From NCBI GenBank assembly GCA_030867875.1, contig JAOWCC010000936.1:73751032-73815031 (forward strand): a stretch of DNA of 64,000 nucleotides, given 5' to 3'. Position 1 is the stretch's first letter. Each line of letters starts with the position of its first letter. The translations under genes were made by a program, and so were the position numbers. This DNA is from Actinernus sp. WN-2022. Lineage: Eukaryota > Cnidaria > Anthozoa > Actiniaria > Actinernidae. Of this stretch, positions 1 to 10,929 are shown in pieces. The notes below the pieces were generated by a model that was given only the letters and a program-made list of their open reading frames with translations, made no database searches and was not told where the DNA came from.

Positions 1-540
1 ATTAACGAGTTTGATAACTACTGTGCATGGTTAAACATCTAGTGAAAAAAATTAGTGCAAACGGCAAAGATTACATGACATGACTAGGTTGCTTTAATAT
101 CCTTTACTGTGATCGAATTATAGTGTTATAAGGGTATGTTGATCGAATCTTCCTTTTCCTTTTTATCACAGGTTTTTAAAAATATGGGATGATACCACTC
201 CTTTTGCAAGATAAGATGTGAAGCAGATAATAGAAGAGATGGAGTGGGCAAGTAAGTGCCTCTGGGAAACAAACTAGAACTGAGTATTCTTGCTGTATAG
301 TTTGACCATCAGCAGTCTGTGGTGTAGTAGTTAGTGTCTCTGCTGCAGTAGTATCTGTCAGTGGTCTCCTGTATTATTGCCGGCATGTGGTGTAGTATTG
401 TCTGTCAGTGGTTTGTGCTGTAGGCATTTAATCTTGTACCCCGATCTAACCCCATGTTTTCCTATATCCAAAGAAGTGGGATCTGGTAAAGTTCGACAGT
501 CAGTATTTGCTCTCATTGGCTACAATGAAACACAATAGCC
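1..540. other. no feature recognised
   Basis: AT-rich sequence with a loose repetition of words such as gtctgtcagtggt around 300-430. I see no open frame, RNA gene or mobile-element end here. Confidence 0.4.
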
Positions 541-1061
541 TCATAATAATAATAATAATAATTTAATACTTATATTGCACAGTTTACATAAAATGATCAA
601 TTGCGCATAACATCTAGTAAGAATATAATAAAAATATGTTGTGAACTGAGTATCTTAATATAGTATGGTAGATAGATATGTATAATATGTAAAAATACAT
701 ATTTATATATATATAAATTGAATAATTAGATAAATTAATATAACATTTAAGGCTCATATGCTAGATTAAGAAAATGGGTCTTGAGATGGCGCTTGAACTT
801 ATCTACAGATTTAATCTCACGAAGAGCACTTGGTAGTGAGTTCCACAGCTGTGGTGCAGCAACCATGAATGACCTATCTCCTAGCGTCAACTTTGTCCTA
901 ACATTCGGTAAACTAAGCATTAAACTATTCGAGCATCTTAAGTTGTAATGAGATTCCTTAACATTAATCAGTTCACATAGATATTCTGGTGCCATTCCGT
1001 AGATACACTTAAAAGTTAAGAGTAATACTTTAAAATTGATGCGCAGTCGAATTGGAAGCAA
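541..1061 (-). pseudogene. LINE reverse transcriptase, C-terminal end and 3' tail
   Basis: Read on the minus strand this is the last part of a CR1/L2-like non-LTR retrotransposon ORF2. From 1055 to 747 it encodes a tail with RINFKVLLLTFKCIYG, LRCSNSLMLSLPNVRTKL and WNSLPSALREIKSVDKFKRHL, the usual post-polymerase region, and stops at 747. An AT-rich 3' UTR follows, ending in an (ATT)n tail at about 541-562, typical of such LINEs. The protein continues from the segment at 6169-6655. The two halves were contiguous (LLRELH / LPIRLRI) before a 5.1-kb element entered between them. It is a 5'-truncated dead copy. Confidence 0.85.
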
Positions 1062-1075
1062 CCCAGGCACCAAAA

Positions 1076-1500
1076 GCCCGGTAATTCCGGGGTTTACCCG
1101 GGTTAAAGCTTGGTTAAAATACCGGGGTAGCCCAGTAAGTTTACCAGGCTTTACCCAATGAGAAGTTTACCCGGGTTACCTGGCTAACCCAGGTAACCCT
1201 GGTAGCCCAGTCAATTTAAAAGAAAACCTGGATAACCTCAAGTAAGGCTTGATAAAACCCTGGTTAAAGCTCGGTAAGCCCGGTAAAACCCTGGTTAAAG
1301 CTCGGTAAGCCCGGTAAAACCCTGGTTAAAGCTCGGTAAGCCCGGTAAAACCCTGGTTAAAGCTCGGTAAGCCCGTAAAACCCTGGCAAAAGGCTGCTCG
1401 GTAAGCCTGGTAAAACCCTGGTTAAAGCTCGGTAAGCCTGGTAAACCCCTGGTTAAAGCTCGGCGGTTAAAGCCTGGTAAAACACTGGTTAAAGCAGGCT
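1076..1500. repeat. left subterminal tandem repeats, 31-bp unit
   Basis: Short GGTTTACCCGGGTTA-like words give way to a near-perfect 31-bp tandem unit starting GGTTAAAGCTCGGTAAG from about 1250, with a few degenerate copies at the end. It forms the left subterminal block of the element at 1062-6168. A transposase-binding role is inferred only. Confidence 0.8.
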
Positions 1501-3098
1501 AGTTTTAGTATATTATGTACAATTCCTCAGTATAATAATAAATATTTTTTTAATCAGACAATTATACAGCAGCCCTTAACCAAGATACTTCAATTAAAAT
1601 GCTTATACACTGTATGTGAAAATATAAATTAAATAACTATTAAATTGCTTTATACCTAAGTTTACTTTTTGTTTTGCTTCAACCTCGTATCTTGTGTATT
1701 TCAGAAATTGATGAAAACATTTCTAAAAACATTTTCTACAATAAGAACAGAACAGAACTTTCTTGACTGCTTTTTACAAATTTACATATATATACACTGT
1801 ACCTACATTGTAATGCCATCATTTGCTGACACACACAGAAAATACTAATGCAAATTGTTTCCTGTGACGCATTTTGTAAGTACTACATTCAGGTTCCTGA
1901 GCTCTACTTACAAATGTAAGTGCCAGAAAGCTGGCAGCCACGATTGCAAATATAATCATTCCCAGGCACCAAAAGCCCGGTAATTCCGGGTTTGAGTTCA
2001 AGTGAAACCATAATGATAAAATCACAGTCAGTACTGTTCTGCCAGTACTACTCACATGAAACTGTACAATGTATGTGGGGGATGTTATGTAAAATAGTAA
2101 AATACAGTCTCTACAAGTCTTGTTTTTAAGATTGGTTAGGAGGGGAAGGGGGAGCTAAATTAATATAGAGAGGGGGCTTATTTAAAAATTAGTGTTAATA
2201 ATTATGTAGGCTTATTAGAGAGGGGTCCGGACTTACATGTAATAGAGCTTTTACAGTAGTCAGCCGGTTTTAATCAATTTAATAAAGAGATGGAGGGCTC
2301 AAAACAGCTGAAATGGCCTAGTATAACCAGTTTGTTATAATAAACAATAAAATCCTGGTTATAAGCTGTTCTGATATGATTTATAAAACACCTGGCTACA
2401 GTCTAGCAACATAAAATCTAATAAAAGACCTACCAAATAACATAACAGAATTAAAATAATTGCAAACTATTTTAAAAATATAATAACAATAAACTTGCTA
2501 TTATAAATTATTTAATGTCAATAGATTTCATAGCCTCATAGTGCACTGGCTCACTAAAACTGAATCCACACATAATTTCTACATGCAGCTCATGTTCTTG
2601 ATTTGATCTGCAATTGATAGACCTCTTCCTGTTCAAGCACTTGCAAGTCATCAAGTGACAAAGTGCTGTGCCTATAATAGAAGACAGTTAGATGTTATAG
2701 TTTACTAAATATGAGGGATGACAATGTACATAGCAACAGTTATTTTGCAAAATTGTATAGTATTCTATTTCTACACGCACTTTTCGAAAAGATTGTAATG
2801 TGGTGAACTAAAATTATTTATCCCTTAAAAAGTGAAATTTTACTTCTGTCAAGTTTTGAAGGTGAAATTTTATTTCTCCTAGGCCTAGCTATAAAGTGAA
2901 ATTTCACATGCACAAAGTGCAACTTCACAATGTCCACGAATTTACAGAAATGAAAACTTGAAGAATTTTAAAGTATTGACTGAATTTGTTTGAATTTGTT
3001 TGAATTGCAAATAATTTATTATATATAAACACATGAAATTTCAATTTTCCCTTTTGCTGTATAAAGTGAAATTTCAGTTAAAATACCAGTCTTTATGC
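1501..3098. other. interior of the 5.1-kb element, no recognisable gene
   Basis: AT-rich interior. A 78-codon minus-strand frame at 1819-2055 has a hydrophobic stretch but runs through a copy of the element's own terminus, so I do not call it a gene. AAAGTGAAATTT words recur at about 2828-3075. A CTTTTCGAAAAG word near 2780 recurs near 3361. Confidence 0.4.
1961..1991 (+). repeat. internal copy of the element's left terminus
   Basis: The first 30 or so bases of the 5.1-kb element (CCCAGGCACCAAAAGCCCGG onward) recur in direct orientation here, 0.9 kb inside its left end. No matching subterminal array follows. This could be the scar of a second family member or an internal duplication. Confidence 0.8.
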
Positions 3099-3344
3099 AC
3101 CTATCAATGTTAAACCCGAGGGGGGAGGGGATGGGGTTTTGACATTTTCTCCCTAAGGAATGTCAAATTCCCCACCCTCGGGACAACACGTTTGGTCAAA
3201 AATATCAAATACCTGTACTGTATCTGTCCCATCTTATGCTTGCTATAAATAGCCCCACCGTGGGCAGGCAGCATCTGTCAAAATCCCAATCCTCAGGGTA
3301 GCCCTGCCTGTCAAATCCCCCCCTCGGGCTAACATTGATAGGTG
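3099..3344. mobile_element. MITE-like inverted repeat
   Basis: CACCTATCAATGTTA at 3099 is matched by TAACATTGATAGGTG ending at 3344, each followed inward by CCCGAGGGGGG-type sequence. About 246 bp, no coding capacity. No target duplication is evident. Confidence 0.6.
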
Positions 3345-5399
3345 TGAGACATTTCACTCTCTTCGAAAAGTAGTCAGTAATACGTTATTTCGATCGATCC
3401 TTTTGCTAAAAGATTTACTCTACATAAACATGGTAAACCTTTTTGTATGGATTTGGTCATTAAAATGGATAAGTCACAAGTTAAAAGCTTTCAAATAATG
3501 AAGATCACAGGGCACAATCGAAACCGTTGTTCAAACGAAACCGTTCAAACAACAGCTGAACTAAAAGTATGATAACTTAGCGCGATATTCCCTTTTCTTG
3601 TTACAATCCACAACAATTGAATGATCACATCTTACCTTTATAGTTTTGTTATCTCCCATGTGTTTTGAAAACCTTTTGCTCAGTCTGGAAGCCATAATAT
3701 ACAAGACACGCCGAATCGAAGTCATTAGTTTTGAAAATGGCGCGCTGTGCCCGCACAATTCACGTCAGCGGTCTTTAGATAAGCAATGCATCCTGGGATC
3801 AGTTCGTGGCCGCCATCTTTGTTTGTTGTTGAGAACTTTACCAGAGTCCAGAGCTGGCCGGATCAGTGCTTTATCTGAGGATTAATTTGCGAAATGGTCT
3901 GGCTATGTATTCGAGGAATCTTATACGCCAATTAACTGGTCAACCAACTCCTCTTCAACTGTTTTGCTGTGTCTACCTTGCACGTAAGGGCATTTTAACA
4001 CCTGAGTCTGGGCCTGTCAGAACTCAGAACTGGTTCTCATGCATGCAATCTCACTTTTATTCCTGTGACGACCCACAAACTTTAACACCAACCTATATCA
4101 TATGTTTTCTGGTTGCATGAAGCCTTGACATTGCAACCAGCAATGATTTGTATCAGGACTTTGCTGTTTCTAGCGGAAACGAGTCCACTCGATCGATCGC
4201 AGCTCAGAGCAATGATGTGCCTTGTGGTTTTTCCTCGTGGACGTGAAGTTTAAATATACTGCCGGCCAACTCATGCAACTGGTAATTTGTACTTCATTTC
4301 TGCATAAGTCTCATAATGTTTCAGCCAGTCACCAAAGTTCCTCTTTCCTGGAGAAAGTTATGAAATCTACGCTTCTGTGAGTTGAAGTTCAGAACACATG
4401 ACATGGTTATTATGATGTATTAAGGTAAACACAAGTGTACTTTTCATATTTATTTTTATCAATATTTAGCATTAATAAAGTATTGTAGCCAGCAGTGACT
4501 TTAACAGCTTATCATATAATAATTTCTCGAAAAGCAGTGACTCATGACTTGAGTGTCGGCTTTTTGTAAATTTGTAATAATAGACTTTTTAGGTGAAAAG
4601 TATTTACTATTTTAATAATTATTATTTCTTGCATTTATTAAATACCATTTATAGGAGATTTTAAACTATATTGTTAAAAGGATTTAGATATTTTAAAGTG
4701 GAAGAAAATTGGAAACAAGGAAAGTTTTGAAGACAATAAATATGCCATGGATATGAAACAGTAGCACGTTATTCTTAGAAAGAAATGGTATACCAATTAA
4801 ATTTATAATAACTGATTATTAACTTTTATAGGATGGCTAAACATGTAGTATATACATATATATATATATATATATATACTCGGGGAAGATTTGTGTTGCT
4901 GTGTAGTATATTCGAAGTTCAAGAAATATATAGAACAGTTTAACTGTTTTACGGTTAACCCATAATGCACCCGATATAGTTGCCGAGGGGTCAAAGTTTT
5001 TGGACTTTGATTAGGTACTCCCAGAGAAAGTTACACAAAAATGATATTGCACAAGTTAATGTGCATTTACTTATCTGGCATATTCTCAGAAGTCATAATA
5101 ATTTCAGCCTTTGTTGTTTTCCTGTACTAATAATGTTGTCGTGGAAAGCAAGGTCTGTACGTGAAATTAGATATTCCAATTAAGTTCTGGCTTTTTAGTT
5201 CCATTTTTACTGTACCAGGCTTTACAGCTTTAATACTTGAAGGAAATTGTGGAACTTTAAATTCTCATTTCAAACTCAGCATTTTAAACCTCAGCTCAAA
5301 TGCATGCATTTTGCGGTTTTCCAGTATTCCGGACTCTCCTCAGCTAGCTAGCTGAGGAAAGCAGAGTCAAAACTTGGAGTATAGAAGTGTTTTTTGGGG
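3345..5399. other. interior of the 5.1-kb element, unassigned
   Basis: Two adjacent plus-strand open frames (3646-3885 and 3866-4120, 79 and 84 codons) match nothing I recognise and show no domain motif. The rest is AT-rich, with a (TA)n tract at 4849-4878. No gene is supported. Confidence 0.4.
4849..4878. repeat. (TA)n microsatellite
   Basis: About 30 bp of alternating TA with minor interruptions. Confidence 0.85.
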
Positions 5400-6160
5400 C
5401 TAATATATGTTAACCAGGCTTTTACAGTTTTCCAGTATACTGGGCTAACTCCAGGATTCAGCTGGGTCATTTATATTAATTGGAATGAAATTAATGGAAC
5501 TTCGTACCAGGCTTACCAGGCTTACCAGGCTTATACGGTTAAACTGTACCGGGCTACAATACAATACAATACAATAACTTTTATTTAAACACGATAAAAG
5601 ATTAAAGCGTTGCCGCTTGTGGGGTCGTGTATAATACTAAAATAAACTAGTTAACTATATTCAAATTTTACATTAAGTTATTAATCATCTATTTTAAAAC
5701 TAATAATTCAGTAATATTTATAATAATCGTTCTTGTGAGGGGCAGTTTGCGGTGATTCAGCTCCAAAATCTAAAAAGCCGGGTCAAAACTTGAAATAATT
5801 GCAATCAATAAAATAATCAAAATCAGGGTTTTCTAGTAGACCAGGCTCTCCAGGAAAGCTGGGTCAAAACTTCAATAATAAAAAATTATGGAACTTCATC
5901 ACCAGGCTTACCAGGCTTTTACGGTTAAACTGTACCAGGCTTACCGGGAAAGCCGGGTCAAACATTGGAATGATGCAACCTGTCTGCAGCAACTCCAAGT
6001 TGACCAGGCTTTTATGGTTTCCTGAACTGCAGTCACTGGGAAAGCTTGGAATTTCTGACTTTTTCAAGCATATCTTAACCGGCCTTTCAGGGTGAGCCCG
6101 GTTAACGCCCGGTTAAACCGGGGTTAACCAAGCTTACCAGGCTTTTTACCAGGCTTTTGG
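5400..6160. repeat. right subterminal repeats of the 5.1-kb element
   Basis: Interspersed TACCAGGCTT, CCAGGCTTTTACGGTT and AAAGCCGGGTCAAA words, in inverse orientation to the GGTAAGCC/CCTGGTTAAAG words of the left end. They run up to the right terminal repeat. A LINE tail at 5553-5735 sits inside the block. Confidence 0.75.
5553..5735 (-). repeat. LINE 3'-UTR copy, uninterrupted
   Basis: A LINE 3' end on the minus strand, closed by an ATTGT-type tail (ACAATACAAT repeats on the plus strand at 5553-5575). The following 150 bp are nearly identical to 47511-47660, and the tail matches 42076-42105. Here the two parts are contiguous, so this copy is the empty-site version of the locus split by the TTAA element at 42106-47510. 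Confidence 0.75.
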
Positions 6161-6168
6161 TGCCTGGG

Positions 6169-6655
6169 CAATGCAGCTCACGGAGGAGAGGAGTAATGTG
6201 GCAATACTTAGGCGCATTGTGAACCAATCTAGCAGATATATTCATGACGCGCTGGAGCTTATTCAGCTGGCAGTCAGGCAACCCATACAGTAGGCTGTTA
6301 CAATAGTGAACACGGCTAGTTATAAAAGCATGAACCAGAGTCTTAGTTGCATCAGGAGACAAGTACTTACGGATGCGTCTTAAATTGTGCAAATGATAGA
6401 ATGCTGATCCGCAGACCTTACTTATATGACTAGACATGGTTAAGCTATTGTCAAACCATGCTCCAAGGTTTCTAACTACGGAAGCAGGTACAACTTTCGA
6501 TGTACCAACTATCATGTGATCAATGTCAACTTTAGCTAGCTGTTGCTTCGTGCCAATAATTAAGAATTCAGTTTTTGAGTCCTTCAGCATAAGTCTGTCT
6601 GTGATCATCCAGCTTCGAAAGTAGTTGAGAATTATTTAATGTATTCTGCAATAAA
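6169..6655 (-). pseudogene. LINE reverse transcriptase, C-terminal half of the palm and thumb
   Basis: On the minus strand a frame from about 6650 to 6169 reads SWMITDRLMLKDSKTEFLII, LGAWFDNSLTMSSHISKVC, LRRIRKYLSPDATKTLVHAF and HYCNSLLYGLP, then VMNISARLVHNAPKY and LLRELH. These are standard downstream reverse transcriptase segments of CR1/L2-type LINEs. The frame is cut at 6169 by the 5.1-kb element, and the rest of the protein resumes at 1061. The 5' side ends in stops near 6655, so the copy is 5'-truncated. Confidence 0.85.
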
Positions 6656-7167
6656 TTATTGTTACTTGCCATGGCTCCTACAGTCCTTTTGTGTAATCAG
6701 TTTCATACCTTAATTCAATGTTAGCTCCTAATATCACCGTTATTGTATTTGTGGTGGTGGATTGTCCATCCCTGCATTCCAAGATGAATTATAATATACA
6801 TGTACATGTACCTCCTCAATACACAAGGATTCAACTCAGTACCATACCAAAAGCAACACACAGTAGCATTAAATAACACACTGGACAAGATTCAGACAAA
6901 ATTATTTCACTCTTCATTTTCTCAATTTGTGGAGAATGAAAGTCTGTTTCATGGTATTTTGGATGCCATCAGTCTCAGGAAAAAAAATACCCGGTTGTAG
7001 TCACTTTACACAGATTACAGAATTGGGATAAATCCAGGGATAAATCATGTTATTGATGACTAATATAAAAAAAAACAGAACCAAAATACAGGTACGTGTA
7101 ATGTGCTGAGGGACAGCCTAAACAGGAATGAGCTTCCCAAAAGGGGGCTGAGAGTAAATTAATGTTA
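6656..7167. other. no feature recognised
   Basis: No recognisable gene. A 66-codon plus-strand frame at 6800-7000 has no familiar motif. Confidence 0.4.
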
Positions 7168-7489
7168 CAGTGCAACTACTGAAACCAGGGCCACTTAGAC
7201 AATGAGAACTAAACACATTACACTCAGTGTGACTACTGTAACCAGGACCACATAGACAACGAGAACACGTTGCAAAACTATTCAAAAGTATATATCCTAG
7301 CATATCCCATGCAATTTTCTTCATTATGATGACCAAATTTGCCTTTAATCGGATCAAAGCTCGAGTAAGTCAAAATGCTATTGTCCTGAAATCAACACTG
7401 ATTGGCTCAAGTAACTGTTACTTTGTTTTCGTTCTGCAGTGTGATTGGTTCTCATTGTCTAAGTGGCCCTGCTTTCAGTAGTTGCACTG
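7168..7489. mobile_element. MITE with TA target duplication
   Basis: Ends are CAGTGCAACTACTGAAA and its inverted copy TTTCAGTAGTTGCACTG (with a 1-2 base difference), flanked by TA at 7166-7167 and 7490-7491. The inverted repeat continues inward through GGCCACTTAGACAATGAGAAC. A diverged partial second copy of the arm lies near 7219-7265. TA duplication and CAGT ends suggest a Tc1/mariner-type family, which is inferred. A related end is at 33876. Confidence 0.75.
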
Positions 7490-7949
7490 TAAAAGCATGC
7501 TAATTTTGCTGATTTCAATTGAAGGGCTGTGTGCAAAAAGGGCACAAGTGACTCTTAATCACATTCTAAATTTTCCTTGCATTTACTCCAGTGCGACGAA
7601 GTTTGTTTAGAATTGGTCGTCAACCTACTGTTTTTCCACTATGCTGTCATTTATCAACCGTTAATCAAACACTGATATGATGTCTAAACTGTCTAATGAG
7701 CTTTGATTTTTGGAAGAGACTCTTTCCTGTTCACAACTTAACTGTCTCCTGTCGCCTCCCTTTGTTTCAGTTTTGCTTTCCAACTGCAGAATTTCTAGAC
7801 TCCAAAGCTTTCTTTAAAGTATTCTTGAACTTTCTTTTGCCCAGATAAGAGAACAATTAAGGTTCTTTATGTATAAAATTCACTTCCACAGCAATACAAC
7901 TACGATTTCGCAACAGGCCGGTATATTCGGCCTTGCGATTACTGCCCAT
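7490..7949. other. no feature recognised
   Basis: No gene or element end recognised in this stretch. Confidence 0.4.
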
Positions 7950-8138
7950 GTGCAATTACGGCCAACAAATCGAAAGGGTCACGACATATGTGTCTTGGTC
8001 TGAACTTAGATGAAACTTTGTCTTGGAGTATCCACATCTCGGAGGTCACTAGTAAATCGCTAAAATACTTGCAGCCCTTAGAAGACTAAAACCAATATGC
8101 CCCAAAGGATCTTAATAGTAATTTATAAGTCCCCTTAT
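7950..8138 (+). pseudogene. older LINE reverse transcriptase fragment
   Basis: The plus strand reads CLGLNLDETLSWSIHISEVT then LRRLKPICPKG, the reverse transcriptase segment that normally follows the catalytic YADD block. It stops abruptly near 8138, where a different LINE begins in its AYGFRECALSLIR segment. A C-terminal LINE piece just beyond that second LINE (10930-11095) may be the rest of this copy, with about 70 residues missing. Confidence 0.6.
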
Positions 8139-8183
8139 GTTGCCGCATATGGTTTCAGGGAGTGTGCTTTATCGCTAATCCGG

Positions 8184-9449
8184 TGTCACAGCGATTTCGC
8201 CCCCCCAGTGAATTCGCCCCCCCGGGGCGAAATCGCTAGTGAATTCGCCCCCCCGGGGCGAGATCGCTAGTGAATTCGCCCTCCCCGGGGCGAGATCACT
8301 AGTGAATTCGCCCCCCCTCAGTGAATTCGCCCCCCCTAGGGGGGGGCGAAATCGCTAGTGAATTGTAGTCGTAATTCTTATTGAAATCGCCCCGCCTCAG
8401 AAAATAGAGGCAGTACATGTCAACGCACTGAATAAAAAGTTTTTTTTTTTATAAATCTAAAGTTTAAAAATAGTTACTATTACTACTACTGACTACAAAA
8501 ATACGCGAGACGGTAACACTCCTTTTCTTCGGAAAATCATTTCAAATTCTTTCCGAATTTGAGTTAATCACACTGCTAGAAAATTGCAAAACTTACCGCC
8601 GTTTTATCTTCTCATTAGTTAATAAGCTGTTTATCCAGAAAGGTTTTCCTAGTTAGAACTGATCTAATTACCGAATTAACAAGCGCCGTTAGCTCAATTG
8701 AAATAGAACAAAGCACGCGAGTCGGTAACACTCCTTTATTCGGCAAAGTTATTTCAAAATAGATGGGTCGACGCGAGCATTACGGGTTATAAAAACTTAC
8801 ATACCACGATAATTACGTCAACTTCATTATGGTTTTCATGCATGTAAAAATCATCAGGCTATTTGGCAGTTGTTTCCAAATACGAGTCCACTCGCTGCAA
8901 GCTGAGGCAAGTTTTAAAACTTCCCGCCGTTTTAGATCTTAATTAGTTCATTAGCTTGTTTATTCAGGACGTTTTCACGCGAGTCGGTAACACTTGAACA
9001 TTTGGCAAAGTCTTTTCAAAGTAGGTGGATAAACGGGTTATCAAAACCTTTAAGTATCCACAATAATTACATCATCTACATGTTGGTTTCAGGCAAGAAA
9101 TACTAACAACTAATCATTCGAAGATTGTATGTTGCACTGCCCGCGCGAATGAAAATTGCAGCGTTTACCGTAGCTACCAGCACGAATTTTGTCTAAGAAA
9201 AGTGAATTCTAAAATAAAATTGAATTGCATGCCTTTATACACATTACGGATAGTTTTTTTGTATTACTATTCTCCACGTCCAATACATTCCAGTAATAAA
9301 AAGAAGGAAAACTTGTATTCATAACCTTTTAAAAGGTTAGAGGGAGGGGGGGCGAAATCGCTAGAGGGGGGCGAGGAAGGGGGGGCGAATTCACTAGCGA
9401 TTTCGCCCCCCGGGGGGCGAATTCACGGGGGGGCGAAATCGCTGGTACA
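8184..9449. mobile_element. TGT..ACA element with CCGG target duplication, Ginger-like ends
   Basis: Inserted within the LINE reading frame. CCGG occurs at 8180-8183 and again at 9450-9453, so removal of one copy restores ..SLIR/SYLH.. in frame. Termini are TGTCACAGCGATTTCG on the left and the inverted TGTACCAGCGATTTCG on the right. Several direct and inverted GGGGGGCGAAATCGCTAG-like blocks follow on both sides. The 900-bp interior is non-coding and holds three diverged direct repeats. TGT..ACA ends with a 4-bp duplication resemble the Ginger group of DNA transposons. That link is inferred from ends only. Confidence 0.8.
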
Positions 9450-10657
9450 CCGGTCCTACCTACATGATCGTCAACAAAGAGTAAAATGTAACGGGCAGTT
9501 CTCTGACTGGCTCCCAGTTCGTTGCGGCGTCCCACAAGGAAGCCTGCTAGACCTCCTCTTATTTAACATCTTTGTGAACGATGTTAATCAAGCTGTTGAT
9601 ATTTCTTCACGGCGCCTGTATGCTGACGACACTACCCAGTATGCAGCTGACGTGAGTCCAGCTGTACTTGAGTTCACCATTAACCATGACATCAAGTCGC
9701 TGAAGAACTGGTTCTCTGATAACTTTCTTCAAGTAAACGCCGCTAAAACGCAGGCCATGACTTTAGGAAAATCAAAGTATACGTACGACCTAAGCGTCCA
9801 TGAAGATACTATTATTGTGAAAGACCCCTTGAAAATTCTAGGTGTGACTCTAGATAAGGACCTTACATTTAAACCACATATTAACGAAATGCTAAAGAAA
9901 GCTTACGCGAAAATAGTGGCACTGCGCCGGCTCAAGCGCCTTGTGCCAACAGCTCACTTGATAAGACTCTATAAGGCGTACGTATTACCGCATTTAGAAT
10001 ATTGTAGTCCCATTTTGTTAGGCATTGGTAAAGTTCTTAGCAACAAAATCGAATCTGCAAATAGCTATGCTATCAGAACACTACTTAATTTGGGTAATAA
10101 CGCATATCATCAAGAAACACTATTAGACATGGCCTCAATGCGGTCATTGAAACATAGACGCAACGTACAATCTCTAATGTTATTCTTTAAATGCTTCAGA
10201 AATTAAGGTCCTGTATATATATCAAATCTATTTAAACCTAGAGTCACTAGCTATAACTTAAAGAGGTAGCGGTAATAACGTAGTACAGCCATCCTGTGAC
10301 AGCCTTTTCCAGCATAATTCTTTTTCATACACAGTATCTCGCATTTGGAACCAGCTACCATCGGCAGCTAAAACTACAACTTCTTTAACACAGTTTCGGC
10401 AATCTCTTAATAAGTCTGACTTTATTGGATGCCAGTGTAAAAACTGCCTCTAACTAGCTCCTGCACGCATGCACCTATATAATTGATAAACTTAGTTTAC
10501 ATTGATATCTTTAAATTTTGGCACCTTAGATTTTGTATATATCATTATCGTATGGTATCAGTATAGCTAGACTTGCTTACTTATTATTGTATATATGTAA
10601 ATAGTTTGAACTAGAGTTCTCTTAGTTTTTATCCATATTGTTATGTATTAATAATAT

Positions 10658-10659
<2 letters not shown>

Positions 10660-10721
<62 letters not shown>
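10660..10721. repeat. (TA)n microsatellite
   Basis: About 62 bp of uninterrupted TA in the 3' UTR of the LINE at 8139-10926. Nearby sequence is partly duplicated on both sides (TATGTAAATAGTTTGAACTAG and TATGTAAATAGTTGAAACTA), suggesting slippage or local duplication. Confidence 0.9.
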
Positions 10722-10724
<3 letters not shown>

Positions 10725-10929
10725 AATAGTTGAAACTAGAGTTATCTTAGCTTCCATTCGTGTTATAATGTCATGCCCTAGCTTTATTGTCCTACTACAA
10801 ATTTTATATTTTGTTACTATTAATTTGTCGAGGGTTTATATCGGTTGCCCAATCTCCCGAGCCAGGGGCTCACACTTCCTGCGTTACCGACGGTAAATAA
10901 ATTATTATTATTATTATTATTATTATATT

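Larger units (their letters stand above)
1062..6168. mobile_element. 5.1-kb TIR element inserted in a LINE, superfamily unclear
   Basis: The ends are inverted copies of CCCAGGCACCAAAAGCC (1062-1078 and 6152-6168). They interrupt the LINE reverse transcriptase exactly between its two readable halves. The flanks share CAA on each side (1059-1061 and 6169-6171), consistent with a 3-bp target duplication, although the reconstructed LINE is one base shorter than expected. Both subterminal regions are built of short ACCAGGCTT/GGTAAGCC-like repeats, as in CACTA-like and some other DNA transposons. I recognise no transposase inside, so it is probably non-autonomous. The terminal bases do not let me name a superfamily. 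Confidence 0.7.
8139..10926 (+). pseudogene. 5'-truncated LINE with reverse transcriptase, split by a DNA element
   Basis: Coding sequence starts at AYGFRECALSLIR (8145-8183), is interrupted by the element at 8184-9449, and resumes in the same frame at 9454 with SYLHDRQQRVKC. It then shows GVPQGS and the catalytic LYADDTTQYA (YADD), the ILGVTLDKDLTFKPHI segment, and LKAYVLPHLEYCSP-like sequence. A stop at 10204-10206 and a frameshift near 10259 break it. Downstream coding continues to NQLPSAAKTTTSLTQFRQSL and a stop near 10452. The 3' UTR carries a long (TA)n tract and ends in (ATT)n at 10900-10926. It is a dead CR1/L2-like LINE. Confidence 0.85.

Noticed and set aside
3646..4120. Two overlapping plus-strand frames as a gene of the 5.1-kb element
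   Set aside because: No domain, no start or splice evidence, and composition like the flanks. Left unassigned.
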